In this document: one piece after another, positions 1-8,590 of the stretch | How positions within the stretch are numbered: the stretch's first letter is position 1 | Layout of the letters: every line of letters starts with the position of its first letter | Assembly (NCBI RefSeq): GCF_004303025.1 | Contig: NZ_PJQW01000007.1 | Span: forward strand, 63,297 to 127,296 | DNA length: 64,000 bases | Reading direction: 5' to 3' | Source of the DNA: Flavobacterium sp. J27 | GTDB lineage: Bacteria > Bacteroidota > Bacteroidia > Flavobacteriales > Flavobacteriaceae | Made by a program: the position numbers and the translations under genes | The notes under the pieces: generated by a model | The model's input: the letters and a program-made list of their open reading frames with translations, nothing else | Databases searched by the model: none | Told to the model about the DNA's origin: nothing

Positions 1-25
1 CTAACATAGTTAGAAGCTTTTTTTG
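1..25 (+). terminator. 3' part of a terminator hairpin cut by the window edge
   Basis: The window opens with CTAAC-ATA-GTTAG followed by AAGC and a run of seven T. This looks like the right part of an intrinsic terminator whose left arm lies outside the window. Its first 22 bases are the reverse complement of positions 301-322 with a single mismatch, so it closely resembles the terminator after tRNA-Leu. The gene it serves is not visible. Confidence 0.5.
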
Positions 26-59
26 TTTTAATTCTTTTTTTATTTTTTACTAAAATTAA

Positions 60-90
60 TTTGTGAGGTTAATTAAAAGGCTTATATTTG
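60..90 (+). promoter_or_regulatory. Promoter for tRNA-Leu transcript
   Basis: TTTG at 60-63 is followed by a 19-nt spacer and TATATTTG at 83-90, a perfect match to the Bacteroidota housekeeping promoter (TTTG, 19-21 nt, TAnnTTTG). The predicted start is near 94, giving a leader of about 120 nt before the tRNA. Nothing else convincing is seen in 94-212. Confidence 0.7.
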
Positions 91-212
91 CACTCGCAAT
101 TAGGGAAATGATTGTTTTAATCGCCTTAATTTTTATTGAAATGAGTTTACCAAATACAGAATAGTTGCTCAAAGAGATGTGCTGAAAAGAGATACTCTAA
201 AAGTAACAAAAG

Positions 213-298
213 GCTCGAGTGGTGGAATTGGTAGACACGCTGGACTTAAAATCCAGTGGGCAGTAATGTCCGTGCGGGTTCAAGTCCCGCCTTGAGTA
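213..298 (+). tRNA. tRNA-Leu (anticodon UAA)
   Basis: The sequence folds as a class II tRNA with a long variable arm. The acceptor stem pairs 213-219 with 291-297 (with G-U pairs), and A298 is the discriminator. The anticodon stem pairs 240-244 with 252-256 around a loop whose anticodon is TAA at 247-249. It would read UUA, the main leucine codon in an AT-rich genome. CCA is not encoded. A promoter lies upstream and an intrinsic terminator follows within 3 nt. Confidence 0.95.
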
Positions 299-300
299 CA

Positions 301-333
301 AAAAGCTCCTAACTATGTTAGGAGCTTTTTTAT
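301..333 (+). terminator. Intrinsic terminator after tRNA-Leu
   Basis: A 13-bp perfect stem pairs 301-313 with 319-331 around a 5-nt loop and ends in a T tract. It ends the tRNA transcript. The A run on the left arm gives a T run on the minus strand, so it may also stop the converging transcript whose last gene ends at 363. Confidence 0.9.
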
Positions 334-362
334 TTTGTATCGTTTACTATAATATATGTTTG

Positions 363-1331
363 TTATGTTAGTTTAAAAACTTTCTTTTTATTAAGAAATA
401 AAGAATGTAAGATCGATTTTTTATGCGTTGCTAAGGAAGGAGTGTCTTCAAAATAGAAGTTGGTTAAATTCCAAACAATCATAATCGCAGAAAAGTAATA
501 TAAATTTAAGACTAATGCGATTCCTATATGCATGGAAATAGTTAAAACAACCCATAGTTTTCGTGTTTTTGGAATCCATACAAATATAGGATAGCACATT
601 TCAATTAGTATGGTAGACCAGCCAATAAGGACAAGAATAAAGCTATAATCTGCCATCCAGGCAAAGTCAAAACTAAAGTCTCTGTTTGCATAAGGGAGGT
701 TTATGGCTTTCCATATCGATTCGCCGTTCCACCAATTAAAGCCTAATAATTTATCAAAGCCCGAGAAAAAATAAGCAATACTAAGATGAAGTTGGAAAAG
801 GCGTTTGACAGGCATATAATTAGTCTTCTTTTTCTGTTTGGAATGGAATAGATTGCGAATTGAAAAAACACTATCTGAAGGAAATAAAATTAAATAGAAT
901 AGCGACATACTAGTAAAGAAATCGGCACCATAAATAAAAAAACTACTTCCTTTCATTAGTAATATTTGAATAAATAGGAGCAAGCATGCACTAATTCTGG
1001 AATAGAAACCAAGGATAATACTTACCCCTAACGAAATATAAGTTATCTTGGTTACTCCAATAGTAGTGACTTCTGAAATACCTATGGTTTCTAATTGTTT
1101 TATAACAAAAGGAAAGGTAAGTTGCCAATCTTGATTAAAAGTAGCCATGATATCTAATGGAACAATACTTTTGCTTGAAAAAAATTGATTAAAATCGCCA
1201 AAAATAGATATGAAATGGAGAACAATAATTATTCCGGCAGCCACTCTGAAAAAGAGTAGAAACTCATCATTGTTTGATGGAACAAAGAAAAAATGTTCGA
1301 TTTTAGAATAGATTTTGGATAGTTTTTTCAT
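363..1331 (-). CDS. HTTM-family polytopic membrane protein
   Basis: This 322-residue protein has many hydrophobic segments spread along its length (first near residues 28-45), so it should sit in the inner membrane. A WWNGE..W motif near residue 200 and the overall arrangement resemble the HTTM domain, which is related to the integral membrane part of vitamin K-dependent gamma-carboxylase. No biochemical role is established for the bacterial members. It is the last gene of a three-gene minus-strand operon, starting 8 nt after the 191-residue protein ends. The family assignment rests on pattern recognition; the function is unknown. Confidence 0.7.
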   Translation of the reverse strand: MKKLSKIYSKIEHFFFVPSNNDEFLLFFRVAAGIIIVLHFISIFGDFNQFFSSKSIVPLDIMATFNQDWQLTFPFVIKQLETIGISEVTTIGVTKITYISLGVSIILGFYSRISACLLLFIQILLMKGSSFFIYGADFFTSMSLFYLILFPSDSVFSIRNLFHSKQKKKTNYMPVKRLFQLHLSIAYFFSGFDKLLGFNWWNGESIWKAINLPYANRDFSFDFAWMADYSFILVLIGWSTILIEMCYPIFVWIPKTRKLWVVLTISMHIGIALVLNLYYFSAIMIVWNLTNFYFEDTPSLATHKKSILHSLFLNKKKVFKLT

Positions 1332-1339
1332 TTTTAAAT

Positions 1340-1915
1340 TTATTTATATTCGCCTACAAGAATTAATCGTTCTGATTTTTCTCCTTTCTGATAACTTTTT
1401 AAATCAGGGTAATGGTATAGATATAATCTGGCAATTATAGAGGCTGTATCTGGGTTTTCTTTTTTTACAGAAACGGCAATTTGCTTTATAATAATATCTA
1501 GATATTGCTGGTATTTGTTGTCTTTCATGGTGCCACCTTCAGCCGATATCTTGTCTAAAAACATATTGTATATCGAAGTGTAGCGTGTAATGCTTTCTTT
1601 GTTTTTAAAGGCAGGCATAATTTTGTTTTCTATAACATTTCCTTTTTGGTCTTTTAATTCAAATAATAAAACAAAATCGCTGGCTACATTGGGGGCAAAA
1701 AAGCTGTACCCTGTATCAAAACCAGTATAAGATAGAAATATACTTACTGGTTTTAGTTTGATTATTTCTTCTGAAAGCGTAAATGCGATTGGTTTTTTAT
1801 ATTCTTTTTCTGCGTAATAGAAGCCATAATATCCATCAAATGTCCCTTTTAATCCTACTGTGAAAACCAATAGTAGAATGGTAAAAATACCTGCCAATTG
1901 TAGTTTCTTTTTCAT
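1340..1915 (-). CDS. Uncharacterised membrane-anchored protein next to HTTM gene
   Basis: This 191-residue protein has one strong hydrophobic segment at residues 7-24 and is otherwise soluble, so it is probably an N-anchored or secreted protein facing the periplasm. The mature part is mixed-charge with several aromatic residues. I recognise no catalytic motif. It lies between a lipoprotein gene and the HTTM gene on the same strand, 8 nt before the latter, which suggests it works with the HTTM membrane protein. No function is assigned. Confidence 0.65.
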   Translation of the reverse strand: MKKKLQLAGIFTILLLVFTVGLKGTFDGYYGFYYAEKEYKKPIAFTLSEEIIKLKPVSIFLSYTGFDTGYSFFAPNVASDFVLLFELKDQKGNVIENKIMPAFKNKESITRYTSIYNMFLDKISAEGGTMKDNKYQQYLDIIIKQIAVSVKKENPDTASIIARLYLYHYPDLKSYQKGEKSERLILVGEYK

Positions 1916-1969
1916 GGTAGTAAACTTTTAAAAAGACAAGACCGATATAAAACCAGTCTTGCCTTATTT

Positions 1970-2620
1970 TTAATGATATTGTTGAATAATTCCTTCTAAA
2001 CGGGTTTGTAGTTCTTTATCTGGAGCTACACTGTTTACTCGGAATAACACTCTAGAATATTTATTTACGCCCATAAAATCGCCACAAATATTAGCATCAT
2101 CAAGACCGTAAATACTTAATTTTGATAAGGTGCTAATGTCTTTTTCGCTCATTTTAACTGCTTTTGTTGCAATTTGATTATTTGTAATTGCGACATTACC
2201 ATTTATTAACATGGGCTTGTATTTGTCTAAAATTTGATCTAATTGATTTTTTAAGTTGCCAAATTGAGACCAATCAATTTGAGCTGTTTCAAAACACCCT
2301 TTGTGAATAAAGTTAATTTTTTGAATTCTAGATATTCGATCTAAGTTTTGAATTCTTTGGATAAATTGAACTTGTTGCGTGTTTACAAGATAAGAAAGAA
2401 AGGCTTTTCCTTTAATTTGATCTGCATACTCTTTATGTAAGGATAGTAATTTTTCAATATCTCCTGGGGAGATTTCTTTTGTACTTTGGATGAGGAAGTT
2501 TCCGTCAACCAAATAATTTCCTGCCTCATTATACAATAATGATTTCCTAGGCTTGCATTGCGAGAGTAGTAATACACCTACAGCAAGACATGCAATTAAG
2601 CTGATTGTTTTTAGTTTCAT
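1970..2620 (-). CDS. Uncharacterised lipoprotein
   Basis: This 216-residue protein starts with a signal peptide ending LLLSQ before Cys22, which looks like a lipobox although Gln at -1 is unusual. The rest is rich in Lys, Ile and Leu with no recognised domain. It is the first gene of the operon running towards the HTTM gene, with 54 nt to the next coding region. It is probably exported and lipid-anchored; the role is unknown. Confidence 0.65.
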   Translation of the reverse strand: MKLKTISLIACLAVGVLLLSQCKPRKSLLYNEAGNYLVDGNFLIQSTKEISPGDIEKLLSLHKEYADQIKGKAFLSYLVNTQQVQFIQRIQNLDRISRIQKINFIHKGCFETAQIDWSQFGNLKNQLDQILDKYKPMLINGNVAITNNQIATKAVKMSEKDISTLSKLSIYGLDDANICGDFMGVNKYSRVLFRVNSVAPDKELQTRLEGIIQQYH

Positions 2621-2878
2621 GTTTTTGTTTTTTAAATTGCCTACTCTATTGTTGACTTTTCGGCTTACGTCAATAAAAACATAAAAGTAATTGTATAATA
2701 AATTGATTAAAAGAGTGTTATGCCTGAAATTATAGCGGATATTTCCCCTTTTTTTGTTTTCTGCATGGATTGGGTACTATATAAGTGAGATGATTTTCTT
2801 GATAACTTATTTTTAGTATTGTTTTTTAGTTAAAATCAAAATAGTATTTTGCAGTACTGCAATTAACAAACAACAAAT

Positions 2879-3241
2879 ATGGCCACTTTTGTAATAACCA
2901 AACGTCTCAATGGAGAGTATAAATATGAATTAACGTCTCGTAAGGGCAAAACCATTTTTACTAGTAATAGTTTTGAATTGCGTTTTGAATGCGAAGAGCA
3001 TATTCAGTACCTTCAGGAAAATATTGAAAGGTTAATTTTTATGCGTTTTCGATCTGGAAATGGAAAGTTCTTCTTTCGAATTATTTTAGATGAAAAACAA
3101 ATTGCTGTAAGTCGGAAATACTCCACACAATTGTTGCTTCAAAAAGGAATTGATGAGTTTGTAAAGTATGGTAATTTAGCTGAGATTTTAGATTTTTCTA
3201 CTGGAGAAGATATTTTTGCTGCTTTTGAAGAAAATGGTTAA
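2879..3241 (+). CDS. DUF1508 (YegP-like) protein
   Basis: This 120-residue soluble protein appears to contain two YegP/DUF1508-like units. The first (about residues 1-46) has the family pattern of a beta hairpin followed by GKTIFTSNSF. The second (about 55-98) is more diverged (GKFFFRIILDEKQIAVSRKY). YegP proteins are small and their function is not established. The gene stands alone between a divergent lipoprotein operon and a convergent small lipoprotein gene. No signal peptide is seen. Confidence 0.75.
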   Translation: MATFVITKRLNGEYKYELTSRKGKTIFTSNSFELRFECEEHIQYLQENIERLIFMRFRSGNGKFFFRIILDEKQIAVSRKYSTQLLLQKGIDEFVKYGNLAEILDFSTGEDIFAAFEENG

Positions 3242-3273
3242 AAAATTTTTTTTTGAAAAATAGCTTTATGGTG

Positions 3274-3296
3274 AAGTGTGAAAATTTTACACACTT
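3274..3296 (+). terminator. Weak hairpin downstream of the DUF1508 gene
   Basis: AAGTGTG (3274-3280) pairs with CACACTT (3290-3296) around a 9-nt AT loop and is followed by TTGTTT. The T tract is poor. It could be a weak terminator or a protein-binding palindrome. The rest of 3242-3400 shows nothing else. Confidence 0.35.
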
Positions 3297-3400
3297 TGTT
3301 TACACAAATAAAGTAATCTGGTTTTGATAAAATGAATTTTTTAATTGAACAATGTTTTCCTTTTTGGGTAAATGAATAAGATTTTAAAAATAAAAGCATA

Positions 3401-3425
3401 AAAAAAGCTCCACTTAGTGGAGCTT
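3401..3425 (-). terminator. Terminator of the small lipoprotein gene
   Basis: A 9-bp GC-containing stem pairs 3405-3413 with 3417-3425 around a 3-nt loop. Read on the minus strand it is followed by six T. It lies 26 nt past the stop of the 72-residue lipoprotein gene. Confidence 0.85.
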
Positions 3426-3450
3426 GATTTTTTTGCTAGTTAGCAATTAA

Positions 3451-3669
3451 TTACTTAGCTGGAGTTTCAGCTGGAGTTTCAGCTGGAGCCTCAGCAGGAG
3501 TGTTAGTAGTATCAACTACAGTCTCTTCAACTACAGTCTCTTCAACAACTGGAGTAGTAGCTTCAACTTCTACAGTTTCTTCTGTAACTGGAGTTTCTTC
3601 AGCAGCAGTTTCTTTACAAGAAACGAACATCATAGCAACTAATGCTAAACTTAAAACAACTTTTTTCAT
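3451..3669 (-). CDS. Small Glu/Thr/Val/Pro-rich lipoprotein
   Basis: This 72-residue product has a signal peptide with the lipobox MFVSC (Cys18). The mature part is low-complexity and acidic, built from repeats such as VVEETVVEETVV and APAETPAETPA. The DNA shows the same duplications (repeated GCTGGAGTTTCA and ACTACAGTCTCTTCA). It is probably a lipid-anchored, unstructured surface or periplasmic peptide. It has its own -7 box upstream and a terminator downstream, so it is monocistronic. Confidence 0.75.
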   Translation of the reverse strand: MKKVVLSLALVAMMFVSCKETAAEETPVTEETVEVEATTPVVEETVVEETVVDTTNTPAEAPAETPAETPAK

Positions 3670-3706
3670 CTTACTAAATTATAAAAGGTTAATTATTAAT
3701 TCGGAG

Positions 3707-3714
3707 CAAAGATA
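3707..3714 (-). promoter_or_regulatory. -7 box upstream of the small lipoprotein gene
   Basis: TATCTTTG on the minus strand matches TAnnTTTG, 38 nt before the start codon. A TTTG lies 17 nt further upstream (3732-3735), slightly shorter spacing than usual. Confidence 0.45.
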
Positions 3715-3823
3715 TAAATTTTTTGACTTGACAAAATATTTTTTGACTTTTTTTTTAAAATTTTTTCATCCTCACTCTGGTGTTCATAATGAGCAAATTA
3801 CGTGCCAAAAAATCCTAAAATTC

Positions 3824-5983
3824 TTACCTTCTTTTTTTTGTTTTCTTGGTAGATTTCTTTGGATGCACTAATTTCATTTCTTCAATTAAATTATCGGCAT
3901 TGGCAAACTTATCTATAATGAATAAAACATAACGGATATCGACCATAATGTTACGGCAGATTTCTGGGTCATAATGAATATCGCTCATAGTTCCTTCCCA
4001 TACACGGTCAAAATTTAAACCAATTAGGTTTCCTTCAGCATCGATTGCCGGACTTCCCGAATTTCCACCCGTAGTGTGATTGGTTCCTATAAAACAAACA
4101 GGCATTTTACCATCTTCTCCATATACGCCATAATCTTTGTTTTTATACAATTGAATCAACTTGGTTGGTACATCAAATTCATAATCGCCAGGAATGTATT
4201 TTTCCATAATACCATCTAAATGTGTTACGGCTTCATAGTATACCGCATCACTTGGATTGTATCCTTTTACTTTACCATAGGTCACACGCAATGTGCTATT
4301 GGCGTCTGGGAAATGTCTAGCATCTGGGAAAAGCTCTAATTGTGCTTTCATGTATTCCCTTTGTAGTCCGTTAATTTTTAAATTTAATTCGTTATAAATC
4401 GTAGTAACTTTGTCATTGTAATAGTCTGCTAACAGTTTTACTAATTCATAACCACTATCTTTATTTAAATCTTTAATACTCGATTTAGCATCTCCTTTTA
4501 ATAATTCTTTGATACCTTCGAATGAAGTTAGCTTCGATTTTTTATAGACATCAGAAGCTAGTTTGTTTAAATCTTCTTTTTTAAGAGAAGGAGGAGAATA
4601 AGGAGATTTACTAAGGTATAAACTCATTAATTGCTCAAAAACGCGCTCGTCTACCGTAGGATTGAAGTCTTTATAGGCTTCGTTAAATCTTTTTAATAGA
4701 TTGTCTTTTCGATCGTTAAAAGCTTGCTCTCCTTTTGCTGCATAGATTTGTTCTAATTGGTACAATTGAAATCCAAAACTTAATAATTCGGTGTTTCTTA
4801 AGACCACTTCATTAAAATAATCTCTTGCTAGAGCATATTCCGTAATTTCACCGTAGCTTTCTTTGAAATCTTTTAAGATATTACCATATTCTTTGTTTTT
4901 TCCTTCTTTTTCAACTCTTTTGGCAAATTCTGCTTCAAAATCTTTTTTCAATTGAATGGCGTTAGATTTTTCTAAACCCTGTTTCTCGCCAATCCATTTT
5001 TTCCAATAATTAGCTACGCTCGCATATTTTGAGGCATATTGTATTTTAATAGCTTTGTCTTTTCTCATAAAACCATCTTGTACTTTTAAAGCAGCCTCTC
5101 TAATTTCTATTTTAGCTGGATTTAAAGTATTTACAATTTGTTCTACAGCAAATGAAGGTAAATATTCTTGTGTTCTTCCTGGGAAACCAAATACTAACGT
5201 GAAGTCATCTTCGCTTATTCCATCTAAAGAAATTGGTAAAAAATGTTTTGGTGTGTAAGGAATATTGTCTTGAGAATATTCAGCAGGTTTATTGTCTCTA
5301 TTAGCATAAATTCTAAAAATAGAGAAGTCTCCTGTATGTCTTGGCCATACCCAATTATCAGTATCAGAACCAAATTTTCCAATAGAACTTGGTGGAGCAC
5401 CCACTAAACGAATATCTTTAAAAGTCTCAGTAACGAAAAGAATATATTGATTTCCTTCGTAGAAAGTTCTAATTTTAGTGTCTTGCCAAGATTCTCTAGG
5501 GAATTCATTTTGTACTTTAGTAGTGTTTTCCTGAATTTTCTTCTGCTTTTCAGCTTCAGTAGGTAAGGCAGCTACACCTTCTAATACTTGGTCGGTAACA
5601 TCATTTATACTAACAATTAAAGTAGCAACCATGCCTGGGTTTGGTAATTCAGCGTAAATATCTCTTGCCCAAAAACCATCTTGTAAATAATCATGGTCTA
5701 AAGAAGAATGACTTTGAATCGCGTCGTAACCACAATGATGATTAGTTAAAATTAAACCTTTGTTTGAAATAATTTCTGAGGTACATCCGCCATTAAAATG
5801 AACAATAGCATCTTTTAAGCTCGATTTGTTAACGCTATAAATATCTTCAGCTTTCATTTTCATACCAAGGTTTTTCATCTCAGTTTCATTCATTCCTTTT
5901 AATAAAGAAGGAATCCACATGCCTCCTTGTTGCGAAAAAATAGGAATTGTAAATAATAGGATCAGTAATTTTAAAAATTTCAT
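3824..5983 (-). CDS. S46 family dipeptidyl-peptidase, DPP11-like
   Basis: This is an exported serine exopeptidase of 719 residues. I take the ATG at 5983 as the start, because it opens a clear signal peptide ending FSQ; the longer frame needs a TTG. Family S46 catalytic elements are present: NHHCG near residue 82, DTDNWVWPRHTGD in the middle and GGNSGSP with Ser642. Arg660, 18 residues after that Ser in FDRVWEG, corresponds to Arg673 of Porphyromonas DPP11, which sets preference for Asp/Glu at P1 (DPP7 has Gly). So it probably releases acidic dipeptides in the periplasm. The C-terminus ends in an odd Lys/Arg-rich tail. It is monocistronic. Confidence 0.92.
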   Translation of the reverse strand: MKFLKLLILLFTIPIFSQQGGMWIPSLLKGMNETEMKNLGMKMKAEDIYSVNKSSLKDAIVHFNGGCTSEIISNKGLILTNHHCGYDAIQSHSSLDHDYLQDGFWARDIYAELPNPGMVATLIVSINDVTDQVLEGVAALPTEAEKQKKIQENTTKVQNEFPRESWQDTKIRTFYEGNQYILFVTETFKDIRLVGAPPSSIGKFGSDTDNWVWPRHTGDFSIFRIYANRDNKPAEYSQDNIPYTPKHFLPISLDGISEDDFTLVFGFPGRTQEYLPSFAVEQIVNTLNPAKIEIREAALKVQDGFMRKDKAIKIQYASKYASVANYWKKWIGEKQGLEKSNAIQLKKDFEAEFAKRVEKEGKNKEYGNILKDFKESYGEITEYALARDYFNEVVLRNTELLSFGFQLYQLEQIYAAKGEQAFNDRKDNLLKRFNEAYKDFNPTVDERVFEQLMSLYLSKSPYSPPSLKKEDLNKLASDVYKKSKLTSFEGIKELLKGDAKSSIKDLNKDSGYELVKLLADYYNDKVTTIYNELNLKINGLQREYMKAQLELFPDARHFPDANSTLRVTYGKVKGYNPSDAVYYEAVTHLDGIMEKYIPGDYEFDVPTKLIQLYKNKDYGVYGEDGKMPVCFIGTNHTTGGNSGSPAIDAEGNLIGLNFDRVWEGTMSDIHYDPEICRNIMVDIRYVLFIIDKFANADNLIEEMKLVHPKKSTKKTKKRR

Positions 5984-6109
5984 AATTGTTTTATTTATTA
6001 TCGTGCGCAATTTACGGATTTTTTGGTCTGTTTAAAAATTGCTATTTAGGTTTTATATAGTGTGTGTTTTAGAATTTACTTTTGAAGAAATAAATTTGAG
6101 AATTGAGTT

Positions 6110-7366
6110 TTAAGCTTCTTTGTTTTTTAGATATTTTAAAACTGCTTCAGTAGCTCCTTTGTTCATTTGTACAAACGTACTACAAATGTGTCCTTTTTCA
6201 TGTCGCTCCTCTTCATTTTGTAATAACAAGTCAAAAGCATTTTCTAAAGAAGAGTAGTCAGAAATTGAAAGGCAACCCTCTAAATTAACTAAAGCAGTGG
6301 CTTCAGCAAAATGGGAATAATTAGGGCCAATTACAATTGGTACACCAAAAGTAGCCGGTTCTAGAATATTATGTACACCTGGATTCCCAAAACCACCGCC
6401 TACATAAGCAATATCAGCATAGGAGTAAATTTTAGTTAAAATGCCAATGGTGTCAATGATAAAAACTTGGTAATCAATTCTATTTGAATAAGATTCTTTT
6501 TCTGAAAATAAGATTGTTTTTTTCTTAATTTGAGATTTTAAATGTAAAATTTGTTCGGTTTTAATGTTGTGTGGGGCAATAATAAATTGAACACCTTCAG
6601 AAGCTTGGTTGATATAATCTACTAATAATTGTTCGTCTTTAGGCCATGAACTTCCAATAACAATAGTAGTTTTGTTATTTTTAAAATCAGCAATAAAGGG
6701 TAGTTGATTGTCTCTTTCGAGAATTGCAGTAACCCGATCAAAACGAGTATCGCCTGAAATAGTAACATTAGTATAGCCAATATTTTGTATTAAGGTTTTC
6801 GATTTTTCATTTTGCACAAAAAAATGGTCAAAACTGTGTAAGGCGTTTCTATAAAAACCGCCATACCATTTAAAAAAAGCCTGTTTTTCTCTAAATATAC
6901 CCGAAATTAAATAGGTTTGTGTGCCAAAATCTTGTGTTGCTTTTTTTAGCTGATTCAAATAATTGGGCCAAAATTCATATTTTATAAAAAATACTTTTTC
7001 AGGATGAGTTAAAGCGATAAACTGAGAAGCATTTTTTTGAGTATCCAAAGGTAAATATAGGGTTATGTTAGCTACAGTATTGTTTTTTCGAACTTCATAA
7101 CCAGATGGAGAAAAAAAAGTAAGTACTATTTTATGATTAGGATATGCTTTTTTTATGGCTTCCATTACAGGTAAACCTTGTTCATATTCTCCTAAAGAGG
7201 CGGCGTGAAACCAAATTACTTTGTCTTTGTTTTGTATGGTTTCTTTTAGAGTAGAAAATACATTTTTTCGTCCAGAAACAAATAATTTCATTTTCGGACT
7301 AAAAAGAGCAATAATTTGTAGTAAAAAGCCAGTAAAAATGACTAATAGATTATATAAAAAAAACAT
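6110..7366 (-). CDS. waaA: 3-deoxy-D-manno-octulosonic acid (Kdo) transferase
   Basis: This 418-residue GT-B enzyme transfers Kdo from CMP-Kdo to lipid A precursor at the cytoplasmic face of the inner membrane. An N-terminal membrane anchor (about residues 3-20) is followed by FHAASLGEYEQG, which holds the family's catalytic Glu, and a C-terminal FGNPGVHNILEPATFG nucleotide-binding region. I choose the ATG at 7366 rather than one 57 nt upstream, because a -7 box lies at 7372-7379, so the upstream codons would not be transcribed. This also gives the usual family length. The transcript would have almost no leader. Confidence 0.93.
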   Translation of the reverse strand: MFFLYNLLVIFTGFLLQIIALFSPKMKLFVSGRKNVFSTLKETIQNKDKVIWFHAASLGEYEQGLPVMEAIKKAYPNHKIVLTFFSPSGYEVRKNNTVANITLYLPLDTQKNASQFIALTHPEKVFFIKYEFWPNYLNQLKKATQDFGTQTYLISGIFREKQAFFKWYGGFYRNALHSFDHFFVQNEKSKTLIQNIGYTNVTISGDTRFDRVTAILERDNQLPFIADFKNNKTTIVIGSSWPKDEQLLVDYINQASEGVQFIIAPHNIKTEQILHLKSQIKKKTILFSEKESYSNRIDYQVFIIDTIGILTKIYSYADIAYVGGGFGNPGVHNILEPATFGVPIVIGPNYSHFAEATALVNLEGCLSISDYSSLENAFDLLLQNEEERHEKGHICSTFVQMNKGATEAVLKYLKNKEA

Positions 7367-7371
7367 GTTTC

Positions 7372-7379
7372 CAAATTTA
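7372..7379 (-). promoter_or_regulatory. -7 box of waaA
   Basis: TAAATTTG on the minus strand ends 5 nt before the ATG at 7366, so the predicted transcript starts within about 2 nt of the start codon. No clear TTTG is seen at -33. Confidence 0.5.
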
Positions 7380-7432
7380 ACTGCTAAAATACGTTTCTTT
7401 TTGGTTAACCGAAAAAGTAGCATATAATTTCT

Positions 7433-7440
7433 TATTTTTG
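7433..7440 (+). promoter_or_regulatory. -7 box of the DegT aminotransferase gene
   Basis: TATTTTTG matches TAnnTTTG and places transcription near 7444, leaving a 16-nt leader. No good -33 element is seen. It is divergent from the waaA promoter. Confidence 0.5.
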
Positions 7441-7459
7441 TACAACCAAATTTATATTA

Positions 7460-8590
7460 ATGAAAAAATTACAAATGGTTGACTTAAAAAGTCAATATGA
7501 AAAAATAAAAACAGAAGTTGACGCTTCTATCCAAGAAGTTTTAGATACAAATACCTATATAAATGGACCTTTGGTTCATCAATTTCAAGCTGACTTAGAA
7601 AAGTATTTAGGAGCAAAACATGTAATTCCCTGTGCTAATGGTACTGATGCATTACAAATTGCGATGATGGGATTGGATTTAAAACCTGGTGATGAAGTAA
7701 TTACTGCCGATTTTACATTTGCAGCTACAGTTGAAGTAATTGCTTTGTTACAATTAACACCTGTTTTAGTGGATGTAGATATGGATAATATGAACATCTC
7801 TATTGAAGGAATTAAAAAAGCCATCACATCAAAAACAAAAGCAATTGTTCCAGTGCATTTATTTGGACGTGCAGCCAATATGGATGCAATTATGGAACTA
7901 GCGCAAGCTCATAATTTATACGTTATTGAAGATAATGCCCAAGCGATAGGAGCTAATTATACGAATGCTAAAGGCGAAAAAACAAAAGTTGGGACCATTG
8001 GACACGTTGCAGCAACTTCCTTTTTTCCTTCTAAGAATTTAGGTTGTTATGGTGATGGAGGAGCTATTTTTACAAATGATGATGCTTTAGCACACACTTT
8101 GAGAGGAATTGTAAATCATGGAATGTATGAAAGATACCATCATGATGTAGTTGGGGTAAATTCACGTTTAGATAGTATTCAAGCAGGTGTTTTAAAAGCA
8201 AAATTACCACATTTAGATACTTATAATACAGCCAGAAGATTAGCTGCAAAAAAATATAACGAAGCATTACGTGTAAATCCACATTTAATCGTACCGCAAT
8301 TTGATTGGAATGGAGACGATCATGTGTTTCATCAATATGTTGTTCGTGTTACAAATGGTAAAAGAGATGGTTTATTAGCACATTTACAAAGCAAGCAAAT
8401 TCCTTGTGCAATTTATTATCCAATTCCTTTACACAAACAAAAAGCCTATACAGATGCACGCTATAAAGAGTCTGATTTTCCAATAACCAATCAATTGTGT
8501 GAAGAAGTAATTGCACTACCAATGCATACTGAATTAGACGATGAACAAATTAAGTTTATAACCGATTCAGTTTTAGAATTTGTAATATAA
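7460..8590 (+). CDS. DegT/DnrJ/EryC1/StrS family sugar aminotransferase
   Basis: This 376-residue fold-type I PLP enzyme is of the type that aminates keto-sugar nucleotides. Family signatures are NGTDALQIAM (PLP phosphate binding), EDNAQAIGA, and SFFPSKNLGCYGDGGA with the PLP-binding Lys. It resembles enzymes that make 3- or 4-amino sugars for O-antigen or surface glycans, but the exact substrate cannot be read from the sequence. It is followed 73 nt later by galE on the same strand, consistent with surface polysaccharide precursor supply. Confidence 0.88.
   Translation: MKKLQMVDLKSQYEKIKTEVDASIQEVLDTNTYINGPLVHQFQADLEKYLGAKHVIPCANGTDALQIAMMGLDLKPGDEVITADFTFAATVEVIALLQLTPVLVDVDMDNMNISIEGIKKAITSKTKAIVPVHLFGRAANMDAIMELAQAHNLYVIEDNAQAIGANYTNAKGEKTKVGTIGHVAATSFFPSKNLGCYGDGGAIFTNDDALAHTLRGIVNHGMYERYHHDVVGVNSRLDSIQAGVLKAKLPHLDTYNTARRLAAKKYNEALRVNPHLIVPQFDWNGDDHVFHQYVVRVTNGKRDGLLAHLQSKQIPCAIYYPIPLHKQKAYTDARYKESDFPITNQLCEEVIALPMHTELDDEQIKFITDSVLEFVI

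Noticed and set aside
141..164. Seven-codon leader ORF (M-S-L-P-N-T-E) containing a TTA codon upstream of tRNA-Leu(UAA)
   Set aside because: Tempting as a leader peptide read by the same tRNA, but it is very short, has no ribosome-binding signal and could occur by chance in a 120-nt leader.
3500..3871. 123-codon plus-strand frame over the small lipoprotein gene
   Set aside because: It is the shadow of the repetitive lipoprotein gene (Ser/Thr/Val repeats) and runs into intergenic DNA; the minus-strand lipoprotein has a clear signal peptide and terminator.
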